A DNA stretch of 64,000 nt, from contig NC_057768.1 in the NCBI RefSeq assembly GCF_010389155.1, positions 23,755,966 through 23,819,965 on the forward strand, read 5' to 3'. The position numbers and the translations under genes are program-made. The notes beneath the pieces are model-generated. The model searched no databases. It saw nothing but the letters and a program-made list of their open reading frames with translations, and was not told the origin of the DNA. Positions 47,518 to 60,300 of the stretch are shown here, piece after piece; the stretch's first letter is position 1, and each line of letters opens with the position of its first letter. Origin of the DNA: Erigeron canadensis. Its lineage: Eukaryota; Streptophyta; Magnoliopsida; Asterales; Asteraceae.

Positions 47518-50500
47518 ATGGTGAATACTCCACCTGGTTCTGTTCATGGTAATACTCCACCTGCTTCAGTGCATAATGAAGAATCTGATAATGAACATGA
47601 TTTTGAAACAACTAAGATAAGTAAGCTTGATTTTGGTGATCCTTTATATTTGCATGCTAGTGATACTGTTAGTACACCACTAATTGGTTTTAAATTGCTT
47701 GGAACTGATAATTACAAAGTATGGTCATGTGCTATGGAACTTGCTTTGCATACTAAAAATAAGATAGGATTTATTGATGGGACTTGCTTAAAATCTGAGG
47801 ATAACCCTGTGTTAGCTAGTCAATGGGATAGATGCAATGCTGTTGTACTTAACTGGATTCTAGGTTGTGTTTCACAAGAACTTTATCTTGGTCAAATTTT
47901 CTCAAAAAATGCTGCTCTTGTTTGGCAAGAACTAAAAGACACCTATGACAAAATAGATGGTTCAGTTATTTTTAATATTCATCATAAAATCAATTCTTTG
48001 ACTCAAAATGGTGCTTCTTTGTCTAAATATTATCATAATCTTACATCATTATGGAAACAGTATGATTCTATGGTTACTTTGCCTACTTGTACTTGTGTTG
48101 CTGCCACTACTGTAAAAAGTCATAATGATTTACTTAGATTGATGCAATTCTTAATGGGTTTGGATGATGTTTATATGGGTGTCAGATCTAATATTCTAAC
48201 TAAAGAACCTCTACCTAATGTGAGAACTGCATATGCTATTATTTCTAAAGAAGAATCACATAGGGCTGGGTTACATGATAAAACCAATTCTGCCACTGTT
48301 TTTTCTGCTAAAAGTAATTTTCAAAGGAATACCTCTAAATCTGCAACATATAAACCTCCTTTTGATAATAAAAGGACTTTTGACAATCATTTTGAATCAA
48401 AGAAAACTTTTGATAATAATGCAAGGACATTTAGACCTCCAAATCCTAATCTTCAATGCACAAATTGTAATAAAATTGGGCATACTATTGAAAGGTGTTT
48501 TCAATTGGGATTTAAAAGACCTAATTTTCAAAATGGTTCTAAATTTTCTAATAATCATGTAAATGTTGATTCAAAATCTTTTTACTCTGTTAATTCACCA
48601 TCTGTGCATGAATATGCTCTATCTTCTTTGACTACTGATCAAATTTCTAAGTTGTTGAGTTTCATAGATAATCAGTCTTATTCATCTCCTTCTACTTCTA
48701 CTTCCACTTCTTCTGGTCTGCATGCTAATATGGCAGGTATGCCACTATGTAGTAACTCTTGGTTTTTTAGTTGTCATTCTGCATTATATCATGCAATTCT
48801 TGCTTGGATTATGGATTCCGGTGCAAATAAACATATGACTAATTCTGAAAAAGAACTTTCTGATGTAGTTGATATTTCTGATCTTAATCTTAAAATTGGT
48901 CATCCTAATGGTACTTGTGCTATTGTCACTAAAATTGGTAACCTGCATTTAAAAAATGGCATTGTATTGTTTGATGTTCTTGTGGTACCTGCATACAATG
49001 TTAATCTTATGTCTATTCACAAACTTGCTAGAGATAATAAGTTGTATATAGGATTTGATGAAGATAAGTGTTACATACAGGATTTACTTCAAAAGAATGT
49101 TCTGGGGACTGGTAGTCAACATGGTGGTTTATACTTATATGATGATAATTCTTCATGTTCTAATGTGGTTTGTAACTCTGCTCAACTTCCTTCTGATTCT
49201 AAATTTCTGTGGCATATGAGACTTGGTCATCCTGCTGACCAAGCATTATCTGTTTTCTATAAAAAGTTGAATATTGTTTCTGGTCTCAAGGGCCTTGTGA
49301 TATCTGTCACAAAGCTAAGCAGGTTAGAGAACCCTTCCCTTTGAGTGAACACAAAACTAAAAGTTTTGGTGATTTAATTCATGCGGATGTTTGGGGTCCT
49401 TATAGGATCACAAGCAAAGAAGGGTTTAAATATTTTCTAACTATAGTGGATGATTATACAAGAGCTGTTTGGACATTTATGATGAAATCTAAAGTTGAAG
49501 TTTTTGATCACTTAACTTTTTTTATAAACATGGTTTTAACTCAATTTTCTGTTCATGTTAAAATTGTTAGAAGTGATAATGGAACTGAATTTGTTAACAA
49601 TAAATTACATTCTTTCTTTCATTCTAAAGGGATTCTGCATCAGACTTCTATTCCTTACACACCTCAACAAAATGGGGTGGTTGAAAGGAAACATAGACAC
49701 CTTCTTAATGTTGCTAGTCTCTTATGTTTCAGGGGGAATTCCTTTGTATCTATGGACTGATTGTGTATTAACTGCTACCTATCTGATTAATAGAACACCT
49801 TCCTCTATTCTCAAAGGCAAAACTCCATATGAATTAGTTTATGGTTTTGAACCAAATTTAAGTCACTTAAGGGTTTTTGGATGCTTATGTTTTGCTACTA
49901 AACTAAATGTGTTTGATAAATTTGAGTCTAAATCTGAAAAATGCATTTTAATTGGTTATTCCAATTCTAAAAAAGGTTACAAGTTGTTTAGTCTTGAGTC
50001 AAAAACTGTTGGTTTTTCTAGAGATGTCAAGTTCAATGAAAGTATTTTTCCTTATACTATGAATAACAAAGAAGTTTTAAAGTCTGCTACAAATTCTACA
50101 AATCATCTTAATTTTTTTGATAATCTTGATACTACTAGTTCATATAAGAGTGATGTCTATACAATGTCCAATGATGAAGAGGAAGATAAGGTGGGTGATC
50201 ATAATGCTGGCAGTGAGCCACAAATTGTTTTTGGCAGTTTTGATGATCATGTAAGTGAAAAGTCATCACTTGGCAGTACTTCTAAAGCTACCAGTGATCA
50301 CTCTTCACAACCTGATAATGATAATTCTACCAAACAATCTGTTGAGCATGCTACTGCATTACATGATATGAATTTAAATAATTCTGAGGACAATTTGGTT
50401 GATAACAATGATGGTCTTAGAAGGTCTACAAGACATATTACTCTTTCAAAAAGACTTGCAGATTATGAATTGGAAGGAAAAGTTAAATATCCTCTTAACA

Positions 50501-52072
50501 AAGTAGTAAATTATGCTCATCTTAAACCTGATCTTTTCTGCTTTGCATAACTTAAACAAAAGTGTTGAACCAAAATCTTTCTTTGAAGCAGTTAAAGATA
50601 TTAACTGGGTAAATGCTATGAATGAGGAAATGGAAGCATTAAATAGAAATAATACTTGGTCTTTGACTACTTTACCTCAAGGTAGAGAAACTATAGGGTG
50701 TAAATAGATATTTAAGATTAAGTATAAAGCTAATGGAAAGATAGAAAGATATAAGGCTAGATTAGTTGCCAAAGGGTTTAACCAAAGAGCTGGTATTGAT
50801 TTTGATGAGACATTTTCACCTGTTGTGAAAATGGTTACAGTTAGATGCATGTTAACTATTGTTGTTAATAATAATTGGCCTTTGTTTCAATTAGATGTTA
50901 ATAATGCTTTTTTGTATGGTGATCTATGTGAAGATGTGTATATGGATATTCCACAAGGATATTCAAGTGAAAACAATTTTTTGGTTTGTAAACTTAACAA
51001 GTCTTTATATGGACTTAAGCAAGCTCCTAGACAGTGGAATTCAAAATTGTCTAGTGCTTTACTTGAATGTGGTTTTAGTCAAAGTAAATCTGATTACTCC
51101 TTGTTTACTAGGAATATTAATGGTAATTTTGTTGCACTTTTGGTTTATGTAGATGATATAGTTATTACTGGAAATTGTGTTAAAGAAATTGAGCAAGTAA
51201 AATCTTTTCTAAGTACCAAGTTTAAGATTAAAGATCTTGGCAAATTAAAATTTTTCTTGGGAATTGAAGTCTTAGAGAATGATAATGGTTTATGTTTTTC
51301 TCAAAGAAAGTATTGCTTGGAATTGTTAAATGATTTTGGAATGCTTGGATGTAAACCAATGCATACTCCTCTTGAGATGAACATAACAGTAAAACCTTTT
51401 ACTAAAAATGGTAAAATGCTTGATAATATTACTGTTTATCAAAAGTTAATTGGAAAATTGATTTATTTGACTTTAACTAGACCAGACATTAGCTATTCTG
51501 TTCAGTGTCTTTCACAGTTTATGCATGCACCTTCTCAAGAACATTTTGATCTTGGATTAAGAATTCTTAGATATGTAAAGAAGGCTCCAGGTAAAGGTTT
51601 GTTTGTGCAAAAAGGTAATAATAGTCTTCTTACTGGTTATGTTGATTATGACTGGGCAAGATGTGTTACTACAAGAAAATCTGTTACAAGTTTTACTGTG
51701 TATCTTGGAAATACTTTAGTTTCATGGAAAAGCAAAAAACAACCCACTGTTGCCAAGTCCTCAGCAGAAGCTGAATATAGGGCATTGGCAGCAGTGACTT
51801 GTGAAATAATATGGCTCAAAAATTTACTTCTTGACTTTGGTATTACATGTTCAATTCCTGTAAATGTACACTGTGATAGTAAGGCAGCTATTCAAATAGC
51901 AGCAAACCCAGTCTTCCATGAAAAAACCAAGCATTTAGAAATTGACTTGTATTTTGTAAGAGAAAAAATTTCTGCAGGATTATTGAACACTGTAAAAATA
52001 CAGTCTGAGTTAAATGCGGCTGATGTCTTTACCAAAAGTTTGAGCATAAATCAACATAATTTTTTTATGTGA
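47518..52072 (+). pseudogene. Copia gag-pol polyprotein, broken
   Basis: Starts at 47518 (MVNTPPGS); an in-frame ATG at 47497 is also possible. Visible in order: gag (LLGTDNYKVW); zinc knuckle CTNCNKIGHTIERC; protease WIMDSGANKHM; GAG-pre-integrase LWHMRLGHP; integrase with HADVWG, SDNGTEF and VERKH (D, D and E present); reverse transcriptase with LDVNNAFLYG and YVDDI; RNase H with SSAEAEYRA, HCDSKAA and KHLEID. Lesions: a frameshift at about 49290-49300 before the integrase; a frameshift in a G run at 49732-49736; a frameshift at about 50536-50550; a TAG at 50705-50707 where the family has Trp; and a frameshift near 52060-52070 that truncates the C-terminus. The catalytic residues themselves remain. 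The leader between primer site and start is about 730 bp. Confidence 0.92.
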
Positions 52073-52109
52073 AAAGTTGGGACTTATTGACATGTTTAAG
52101 AATAAATCT

Positions 52110-52118
52110 GAGGGGGGA
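52110..52118 (+). promoter_or_regulatory. Polypurine tract
   Basis: GAGGGGGGA directly before the 3' LTR, the expected plus-strand primer site. Confidence 0.9.
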
Positions 52119-52583
52119 TGTTAATTAGTCATATTTATTCTTACAAATACTTAATGTATGGTTAGTTACTTGTGCAGGAAGAGACAAGTTGACAAAGTTG
52201 GAGGTTCAATTCTGGATAGCAAGTAATATAAAGCTCAGGGTAGATTCTGTCATAAGTATAAAGTCAAGGGTCTTATCTGTATATTGTTGATTCATATAAA
52301 TAGAAGATGATGAGGTGAAAGAGATGAGAGACGATATTATTCACACACTTGATTCTCTAAGTTGTTTTCTCTCTTATTCCTTACATATACAATATCTGTA
52401 TATATTGTATATCACTTTGATATACAATATTTTGATTCATTCTAATTACTAATCATAATCTGTTTGATTAGTATATCTGTATAAATCTCCAGTTCTTCAA
52501 TTTGGTTGTAATAAGTTTAATAACAAATTCTGAATAATAATTAACTTTCTGGTAATTGATTGTTGATTGTTGAGATTCTTTCA
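52119..52583 (+). repeat. Copia 3' LTR
   Basis: Same 465-bp length and ends as the 5' LTR, with about seven substitutions (six transitions, one transversion by eye) and no indel. Confidence 0.92.
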
Positions 52584-52633
52584 CATAACATTAGAAACTT
52601 CTTAACCATAAATGGAATATGTATATATAAATA

Positions 52634-52661
52634 CTAGTGCCTAGACCCGTGCGATGCACGG
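52634..52661 (-). mobile_element. Helitron 3' end (minus strand)
   Basis: On the minus strand a GC-rich hairpin CCGTGCATCGCACGG is followed by GTCTAGGCACTAG and then T. A short hairpin about 10 bp before CTAG|T is the hallmark of Helitron 3' termini. The body would extend toward higher coordinates; I could not find the matching 5' TC end. It lies about 50 bp beyond the copia element. Confidence 0.6.
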
Positions 52662-54352
52662 ACAACCCAAACTTTTTACGTAAATTTTATAAATCTTTAT
52701 GTACACAACTTATTTACATATATATCATAAAGCTAAGTATGTCACAACATATATATCATAAATCTTTTCTTTGTTGATTTCGGCCCTAAATAGAAAAGAG
52801 AGAGCCCAGACATTTGGGCTTACATTCTGCCTAATATCAATTCATTCCAAGCCACAAGTGTTGATATTAATTTGGTCTGCTTTTCGTATAACATGGAAGA
52901 TAAGAGTGCAATTAAACTTTTTAGAACTTATTTGAAGCTATTCAGTATCTTCCATCTCATGTACCTAAAATTCAAATAGATCATCTAAGTATAAAAATCC
53001 ATAAAAATGACAATAATACAAATATAAAAGTAATGATATCGCATAAAATATATATGTATAAAATAGACGATATCACTTGTTCAAATTCCAAAGGCAAAAG
53101 GGACGAAAAATAGTGAAAAATAGAAGAGATAGAGAAAGGGAGGGGTGATTTATACTGACGGACTCGATGCTATTGATGATGAATCTCTCAGCTTAAGCTA
53201 AGATATTATCTAGATAATCATATTGGTTGATCGTTGCGAATGACAAAAATATCTGGATTTTTATAGATTTAAACTGCATTGAATAAGTAATAATTCTATA
53301 TCTTTTGAAAAATCGAATGTATGGAAAGTCAAGAAAAGTGAAGGGGAATTTGATAACGCTCAAATTATACATATTTAATTGAGCGTTTGCATGCCGTTTG
53401 ACGTACAAATATGACCGAGTTGAGTGTAATATATTGTATTTTAGTTACTAATTAAGTGAATGAGTGTTTTATAGGTTGCAATGGATTTTAGTGTAAAAAT
53501 GTTTGAAAAGTGACAAATTGATACGGTTGCACTGTTTTGGTCATAACTTCTTCATCTGATTTCCATCGAATAAGGTGGCCACACAAAAATTAAAAAAAGA
53601 TCAAAAACTTAATTGGGTTTCTTTTGCATCTTCACCTCGCAGTTATAGCCAAAACACACAAGGTTTCATCCCGCTCTATTAAATCTACAAAAACTTTAAT
53701 TGAAATGAGGTCTACACAATTTCCTCAATTATGCATAGAGTGCATTTTGTCATATCCATCCTTACATATTCAAGCATTAAAGAAAATGAAAGGATGATAT
53801 GCATGAATGACCTTCCGTTCGTCGACTCGCATTGTTTTACCAACCTTCCAATTCGAAGATAAAAAATGACCTCTTACACTCCGGCACTCATGTTGTTAGT
53901 TGAAAAAAATTTCCATAAAAATTTAAAGTTTTGTCACTCAAACTAAATTTACTATTTGTTACATATTCATTTACGCAAATTTTAAATCGATATATGCATT
54001 TTATTTTTTATGAATTAAGAAACACCATATTACTTGTTCAAAATTTCCAAAAGACAAAACTCAAAAAGGGACGAGAAATAGAGAAAAATAGAAGAGAGAG
54101 AGAGAGGGGTGGGTTATACTGGTGTACTACGTCAATGGCGGTTTAGGGTTCCATCATCGTCTTCTTTCCTCTTCTTTCTTTCACCTTCCCTACTGTTTCA
54201 TTCAATTCAATTCAATTTCTTTCTAAATTTTCAGCAAAAACATAGAGAATAAAAAATAAAACCCTAATTTTTACCCCTTTATAATAATCATCATCATCCT
54301 TCAATTCATATACAATTCAACAACTTCTTTATTTTCCCCGGAGCGACTTCCG
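52662..54352. other. PP4R3 upstream region with a duplicated block
   Basis: No gene seen. A block at about 53064-53165 (CACTTGTTCAAATTCC, GGGACGAAAAATAG, AATAGAAGAGA, TTATACTG) recurs at about 54026-54140 just before the PP4R3 start. The last 200 bp are pyrimidine-rich (TCTTTCTTTC) and probably form the PP4R3 5' UTR; a (GA)n run is at about 54092-54107. Confidence 0.5.
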
Positions 54353-57300
54353 ATGGGCGCCCCGGAGAAAACAACCCCTTCTTCTCTCAACAACAACAAC
54401 AACAACAACAACAATAATAATAACTCTATGCAGGTAACAACCCTATTTATTTAGCTCCTTTCTTAATATATATATATATATACATACACATAATTATATA
54501 TGTATTATTACTATCTGCAACTTGATGATTTGTGAGCCCTAGCTTAATGTTTTGATATGTTGCATACTCAATTTATGCTTTTTATTTGTTTTACACATTC
54601 TATCAGTATATATTATATATATATATATATAGGGTGGCAATCAAATGAGAACCAACTTAAAATGAGAACAAATGAGAACACTTAAAAACTACATTTTGAT
54701 GCATTAAAAGTCCATAAAACTGACATAGTGCATAACTAATTATCATTATTTAAGTGTTTAATAACACATGGATCTGTCAAAATCGAAAAAAATCATGTTT
54801 TTTTGTCAGATGCATCATTTTGATAATATGCATCCAAGATGGATGCACAAAACCAAAAACGTGATTTTTTCGATTTTGAAAGATCAATGTGTTGTTAAAC
54901 ACTTAAATAATGATAATTAGTTATGCACTATGTTAGTTTTATGGACTTTCAATGCATCAAAATGATGTTTTTAAGTGTTCTCACCGTTCTTATTTTAAAA
55001 GTGTTTTCACCGGAGTGTTACCCTATATATATAAGAGCAACTACGCGCTCGTTGCGGCGGTGAGATGGTGGGGTGATAGGTCATAGAGTGTGATAGCCAA
55101 ATGCCTTAACCGTACGGGCTCCGCCTCAGATTTAAAAATTCGTCGAAAGTATATCGAATGACATCTCTATTGAAAGAGCATTAAATTTTAAGAACACCCA
55201 TATAATTTTTTAAAATTTATCGATGTACGGTTTTTGAGATAAAATATTTTGAATGGATTGGTGGAAAGAAATGATTTATGGAGGAGAGAGAAAAAAAATG
55301 ATTGGTTGAGATTTGAGGAAAGAGAAAGGGTGTTAGGTAAATATAGAATTGATATTGGACATTTTGGGAAAGTAAATGTTGAAACTTAAAATGTAAACAG
55401 GGGAGATCTGCTTTATAACATAGTATATATATATATTCGAGAATTAGGCCTGTGTTTTAGTAGCTTTGGGTTTAATTTGCTTGATGCTTAGTACTAGGAG
55501 ATAGAAAAAGTTAATACGCTGTTATTAATAATTTTTGTTTTGATCTTTAATATTTAGAATAGGAATTGAATTTCGGTAGCTTTCCGTTTAATATGGTTGA
55601 TACTTGCTAGGAAAATAGTTTACTTGATATACTGCTTTTAGAATGTGAAATCAAAAAGTTTTGAACTTTTGGTTGTTAGAGTAACAGTGTGACTTACTTT
55701 TGGAGCTGAAAATGTATTGTGAGAGAAATAGTATATTGAATCTCGCTGCTAGATAGTGAAAGTTAGTACATTGACTCTGGTACTACCTTATATTTTAGGA
55801 TTCCTTTACCCAAACTCTTGTAATCTTGAAAGCATGTTGAGGAGTTTAGTCATGTATCTCTTTTGATATTGTCTGCATTCTGTTTTTGTTTCAGTTTCTT
55901 ACTGGACACTCTCTTTGAACTCATGACATTCTAGTATAAGATAATTAGAGTTGGATAACAATGCCTGGGCTCATTATTGTATTCTTTTGGCGGTTTGATA
56001 TAAATTATGATATCGAATCAAGTGATAAGGTGAAAGATGTTTATAGGAGAACTTGTCTAGGGATGTGCTATTCACTAACCTATGATATAGACAGCTTTGT
56101 ATCTGTTTTGATTGTTTATAGGTCACTGTGGAAGTTTCCTGACATGACCTGTATTTTCTCGTTATCAACTTCTCCCAATCTCGATTGGATAAAAGATAAA
56201 TAGAATAAGCATCGCATCTTACGTTTGAACTAAGTTAATCTGTAGTATGCTTGGAGTTAAAAACGGCACAAGCCTTAGAGCATTTTGGTACCCTAGGCGC
56301 AGGGTGTACAAAAAGAGAGCGCTTTTTGGGCTTTGTTTTTTCCTTTTGGATTAAGCACCAGGCACTAAAAAGCGTGAGCTTTTTGTAGAATACAATATTT
56401 ATTTCCTTAATAAGAAATTTTTTTCTTTTTCAAGATTTCTTCTTTCTTCTTTCTCAACGAGACCAACAATCTTTTAGGGGTTTCTTTTTGAACACCAAAT
56501 TTGATCAAAGCTGGACTTAAACAAGGCTCTTAATGAGTGTGTTTGATTTTGATATTTTATGTGCTATAAATTCTATATAAATAATTAATTTTTTTTCCCT
56601 GTAAGCGTTTGTGTACCTCGCGTACGAAAAGCTCACTGCTTTTGCACTTCGGAAATGGACCCTATTGCTTTTGTGTACCTTTCCTCTTTTAAAACCAAGG
56701 TAGTATGTACCTGCAAGAAAGTAAGACATAGAGCCTGTAGATATACGTGTCATGTCAGCTGCATGCGAGATGCACCACCATATTATATTCAAGTAATGAT
56801 GTCTTGGTTGCGCTTTTTTGATGGCGGTAAACCTAAAATAGAGTAATAAAATTGGGGAGTACATTGTGTCCTTTTTAGAATGATCATCTTTTCCACATGC
56901 TTTTTCTATAGACATAATTGATAAGCATAACAATTAGTCAGTTTAGTTGTTCCTCTTTTAGTAATGTTGGCATTGAGAACTAGCTGTAGCCTAGAAAGTA
57001 TTACCAGTAACTATTGTTCCTCTCCATTGTTTGTAGTAGTTTTGCTAGTTAATCGCTAGTATACACATGACACATGTAGTAGTGATGCAGTTAAAAGGTC
57101 CACAGAAAAAATGATACAGCTTAGAAACTTAGACTTTGAGGTCCAGGTTTCTAGATTACTTATTTGTTATTCAGTATGATTAGTTAATGTTTCACTTAAG
57201 AGTTGGTGAGGGAAATGTTCGCATATTATTTCATATATAGCTGTGTTTCACATCATTATAAACCAACTGACTTATATAATAATTAAAGCCAGAGAAATGG

Positions 57301-60300
57301 ATCTTGAAGTGTCCAGATTAGATTGCAAATGAGTTATAACTTATCCGTACTTTATTTATCGTGTTACCTGCATCAGAGGTTAAAACTAATGGTTTTATCA
57401 GGCATTCAACTGGTCGTCTCTATTATTAACAAGCATTATTTTGTCGATTGGCTATTGGATTAGTTACTTTCTGTTTCTAAGATATGAACACTGATTATAT
57501 GTCATGACCTTACGGGAATATTGTTGCTCGAATAAGCATTATACTTATGTAGTTTGTATGAATCGTGAGTTTTGTGAAACATGGAAATCTTATATTCTTA
57601 TTAGTCATGTTTATAAGCGTTGGATTTATTATGTTAGTTTTATATATGTCGTATACTTGTATTGCGTAGATATAAATATCAATTTGTGGTTAATTACATG
57701 ATTGTATGTTGATCTATATTATGTTGACCTATTTAAAGATGAAGTTTAAAGCAATTGTGATGATATCTTTAATATTTGATGGTTAATTTATCAATCTAAA
57801 AGTAGCATTTGTAATATGTGTACAAAGATGGCAAAGAGACAAAAAAGAAATGTATCACTTTCCAAAATGCTTTTGCTAATATTTCAAAAAATAACTTAAC
57901 AGTTCTTTATGTAACTTAAAGGTACTTTATTGTTATTTATGATTCCGGAGTTTGTTTATTTGTGTTTTTGCTTCTGGTATCTATCTTTTAATCACTGAAC
58001 AGCTGTTTTTCATGTAACCTTTTTGATATAGCGTGTCAAGGTATACCGACTAAATGATGATGGAAAATGGGATGATCAAGGAACTGGTCATGTCACGATT
58101 GACTATTTGGAGGTTCGTCATAATTCGGTAATGAAACAATTTAATTAGAGTTTATCATCAACTTGAAGTTTCCTGTCTTAAGTAACTGTCTGAAACTTAC
58201 ACTTAAAATGTCATTACATCAGAGATCTGAAGATTTGGGTTTGTTTGTCATTGATGAAGAAGATAATGAAACATTGCTTGTACACCGCATTAGCTCAGAT
58301 GATATATATAGAAAGCAAGAAGGTACATCTAATTTTGGAAACACACTCCAGTCTTACTTATATTATGCCTCTGTTTAATACTTATGTGCTTTTTGGGCTG
58401 GACTGGAAACCCGCAAGGCCGCTACTGGATATTGAACGATCTAGTTTTTTAGCGGCCTTTTTTTGGCATAGAATGGACTAGGTCCCAAACCGGGAAGCGA
58501 ACCGAATACAGATTTAGGATTATTGATTTTAAACTTATGGGTATAAAGTGACGTTTTTAATTCCGGGAATATCTAAATATGAATTAATATGAACCACCTC
58601 CAAGATGGCCTAGTGGTTAACATCCTGGACCTTTTAAGTTTGAATCCTGCTAGGTAGAATCTTGGAGGTGGCCAGGGGGGTTTGGTAATAGTTATGACTA
58701 CGTAAATGTAAGCCATCCATGGCTTACCTTAATAGGAAAAATCTTATCTGATTAATTCTATGAACTAATGTTTCAGATTAGAGTAGCTCTATTTTAGTTC
58801 ATTGATAATTCTAGAACAGGGAGGCAAACTTTAAATGGTTTCAAAATTCTGCCGTTAAAAAAAAAAAAAAGTTTTCAAAAGATCTTTAGAACCGAGAACT
58901 GAACTGAAAATAGCCAGTTTTGCTCCGGTTCATTTCGGGTTGGCTTTGTCAGTCCGGGTTGCACATTTCCACAATAGGTCCACTCATAGTTTGTGTTTTT
59001 CATGTGCTTGCCAGCTAATGGTTCTTATTGCTCTTGTATGTTCTTGTTTATTTTGGCTCTTCTAGATACAATAATATCATGGAGGGATTCTGAATATTCA
59101 AGTGAACTAGCTCTTAGCTTTCAAGAGACAACAGGCTGCTCGTATATCTGGTAAACTGAAAATAAGTATTTTTAGTGGTCATCCTCCTTTGTACCTTTCT
59201 TGAACTATTTGATTTGACTCTTTTAGGCTTCTTTGATGTTAATGATGTTCTATCCAGGGATCACATTTGCAATGTTCAGCGGAGTTTGCATTTCACCACC
59301 CTCAGCAGTAAGTTTTTGTTATTTGTGTATTGAACATCTGCAGCATACGTAGCTATTATTATCATTATTTTGATATCTTTGTGTTTTCTTGTTTGTCTTC
59401 GTGGTTTTGCTGGTTCTTTCGTATTTTCATGTTTCAATGAAAAGTATATCCAAAATGTTATTAATTGATAGAAGCTTCAAAAGCTTTGTAAATTTGATTT
59501 CTTTGTCTTGAGTAGAATGAATTTATATTGTTATTATTATTCTAGATCATTATAAGCTGTTGCAGCCTTCATGATGCCTTTTAAGTTGATATTCCATTAT
59601 ATTGCTTGCTCAGATGAAACATATCATGGTGCTAACAGTGAGTTGAGGGAATTGCCTGATGTAGAGCTTTCAAAGCTTCCTTCAATACTTAAGGTTCGGA
59701 CAAATTTCAAGTATTTTATTTGGTTTGATATTTGAAATCATCTTAGCTGTTGAGATACTGTTTTTGGAAGCAGAATCCCCCTCGACACTGGTTTGTGTTG
59801 ATGTAGTTACAATTCAATATTATAAGTGCAAAAATGGGCGAGTTGGGCAAAACAGTTTTAATAAGGTAGGGCTGGGTTTGGTTGATCAGAAGTATTCCTC
59901 TTTCTTTTAAATGATGTGTTGTATATATGATCACAATAGTATAATATTATGATCATAAAAATTTTCAGTAGGGGTTTTTTTGCATCAACATACACTTTCG
60001 GCGACTTTTTTTTATAGTTTCTTTTGCTAAATTGTTTTATTCTACTCATTACCTGTTTTCGTAAGTGCAGTGTCTCCTGGAGTTATTTTAATTGTTGGCT
60101 ATGGTTGTTTCTATATTGCAGGTTGTAGTGAACAGTAGCATTACTGATCAGTTATGTGTGACAGAACTCATTCTACATGATGTATGTGATTCTCAATCTT
60201 TATTTTTACTCGCTAGATTTAGAGAAACATGCATGTCTTACAATTAACTTGGATTTTTGCAACTGTATAATGTAAGGTTATCCTGAAATTTGTATGGACT

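Larger units (their letters stand above)
46308..52583 (+). mobile_element. Ty1/copia LTR retrotransposon, young but defective
   Basis: A 6,276-bp element with two 465-bp LTRs, an exact 5-bp target duplication CATAA (46303-46307 and 52584-52588), a primer-binding site, a polypurine tract, and gag-pol in copia order (protease, integrase, reverse transcriptase, RNase H). By eye the LTRs differ at 7 of 465 positions (about 1.5%), so insertion is recent. The coding region carries several frameshifts and one stop, so it is not autonomous. Confidence 0.93.

Noticed and set aside
48233..48562. 109-codon Leu/Ile-rich frame
   Set aside because: Other-frame shadow of copia gag.
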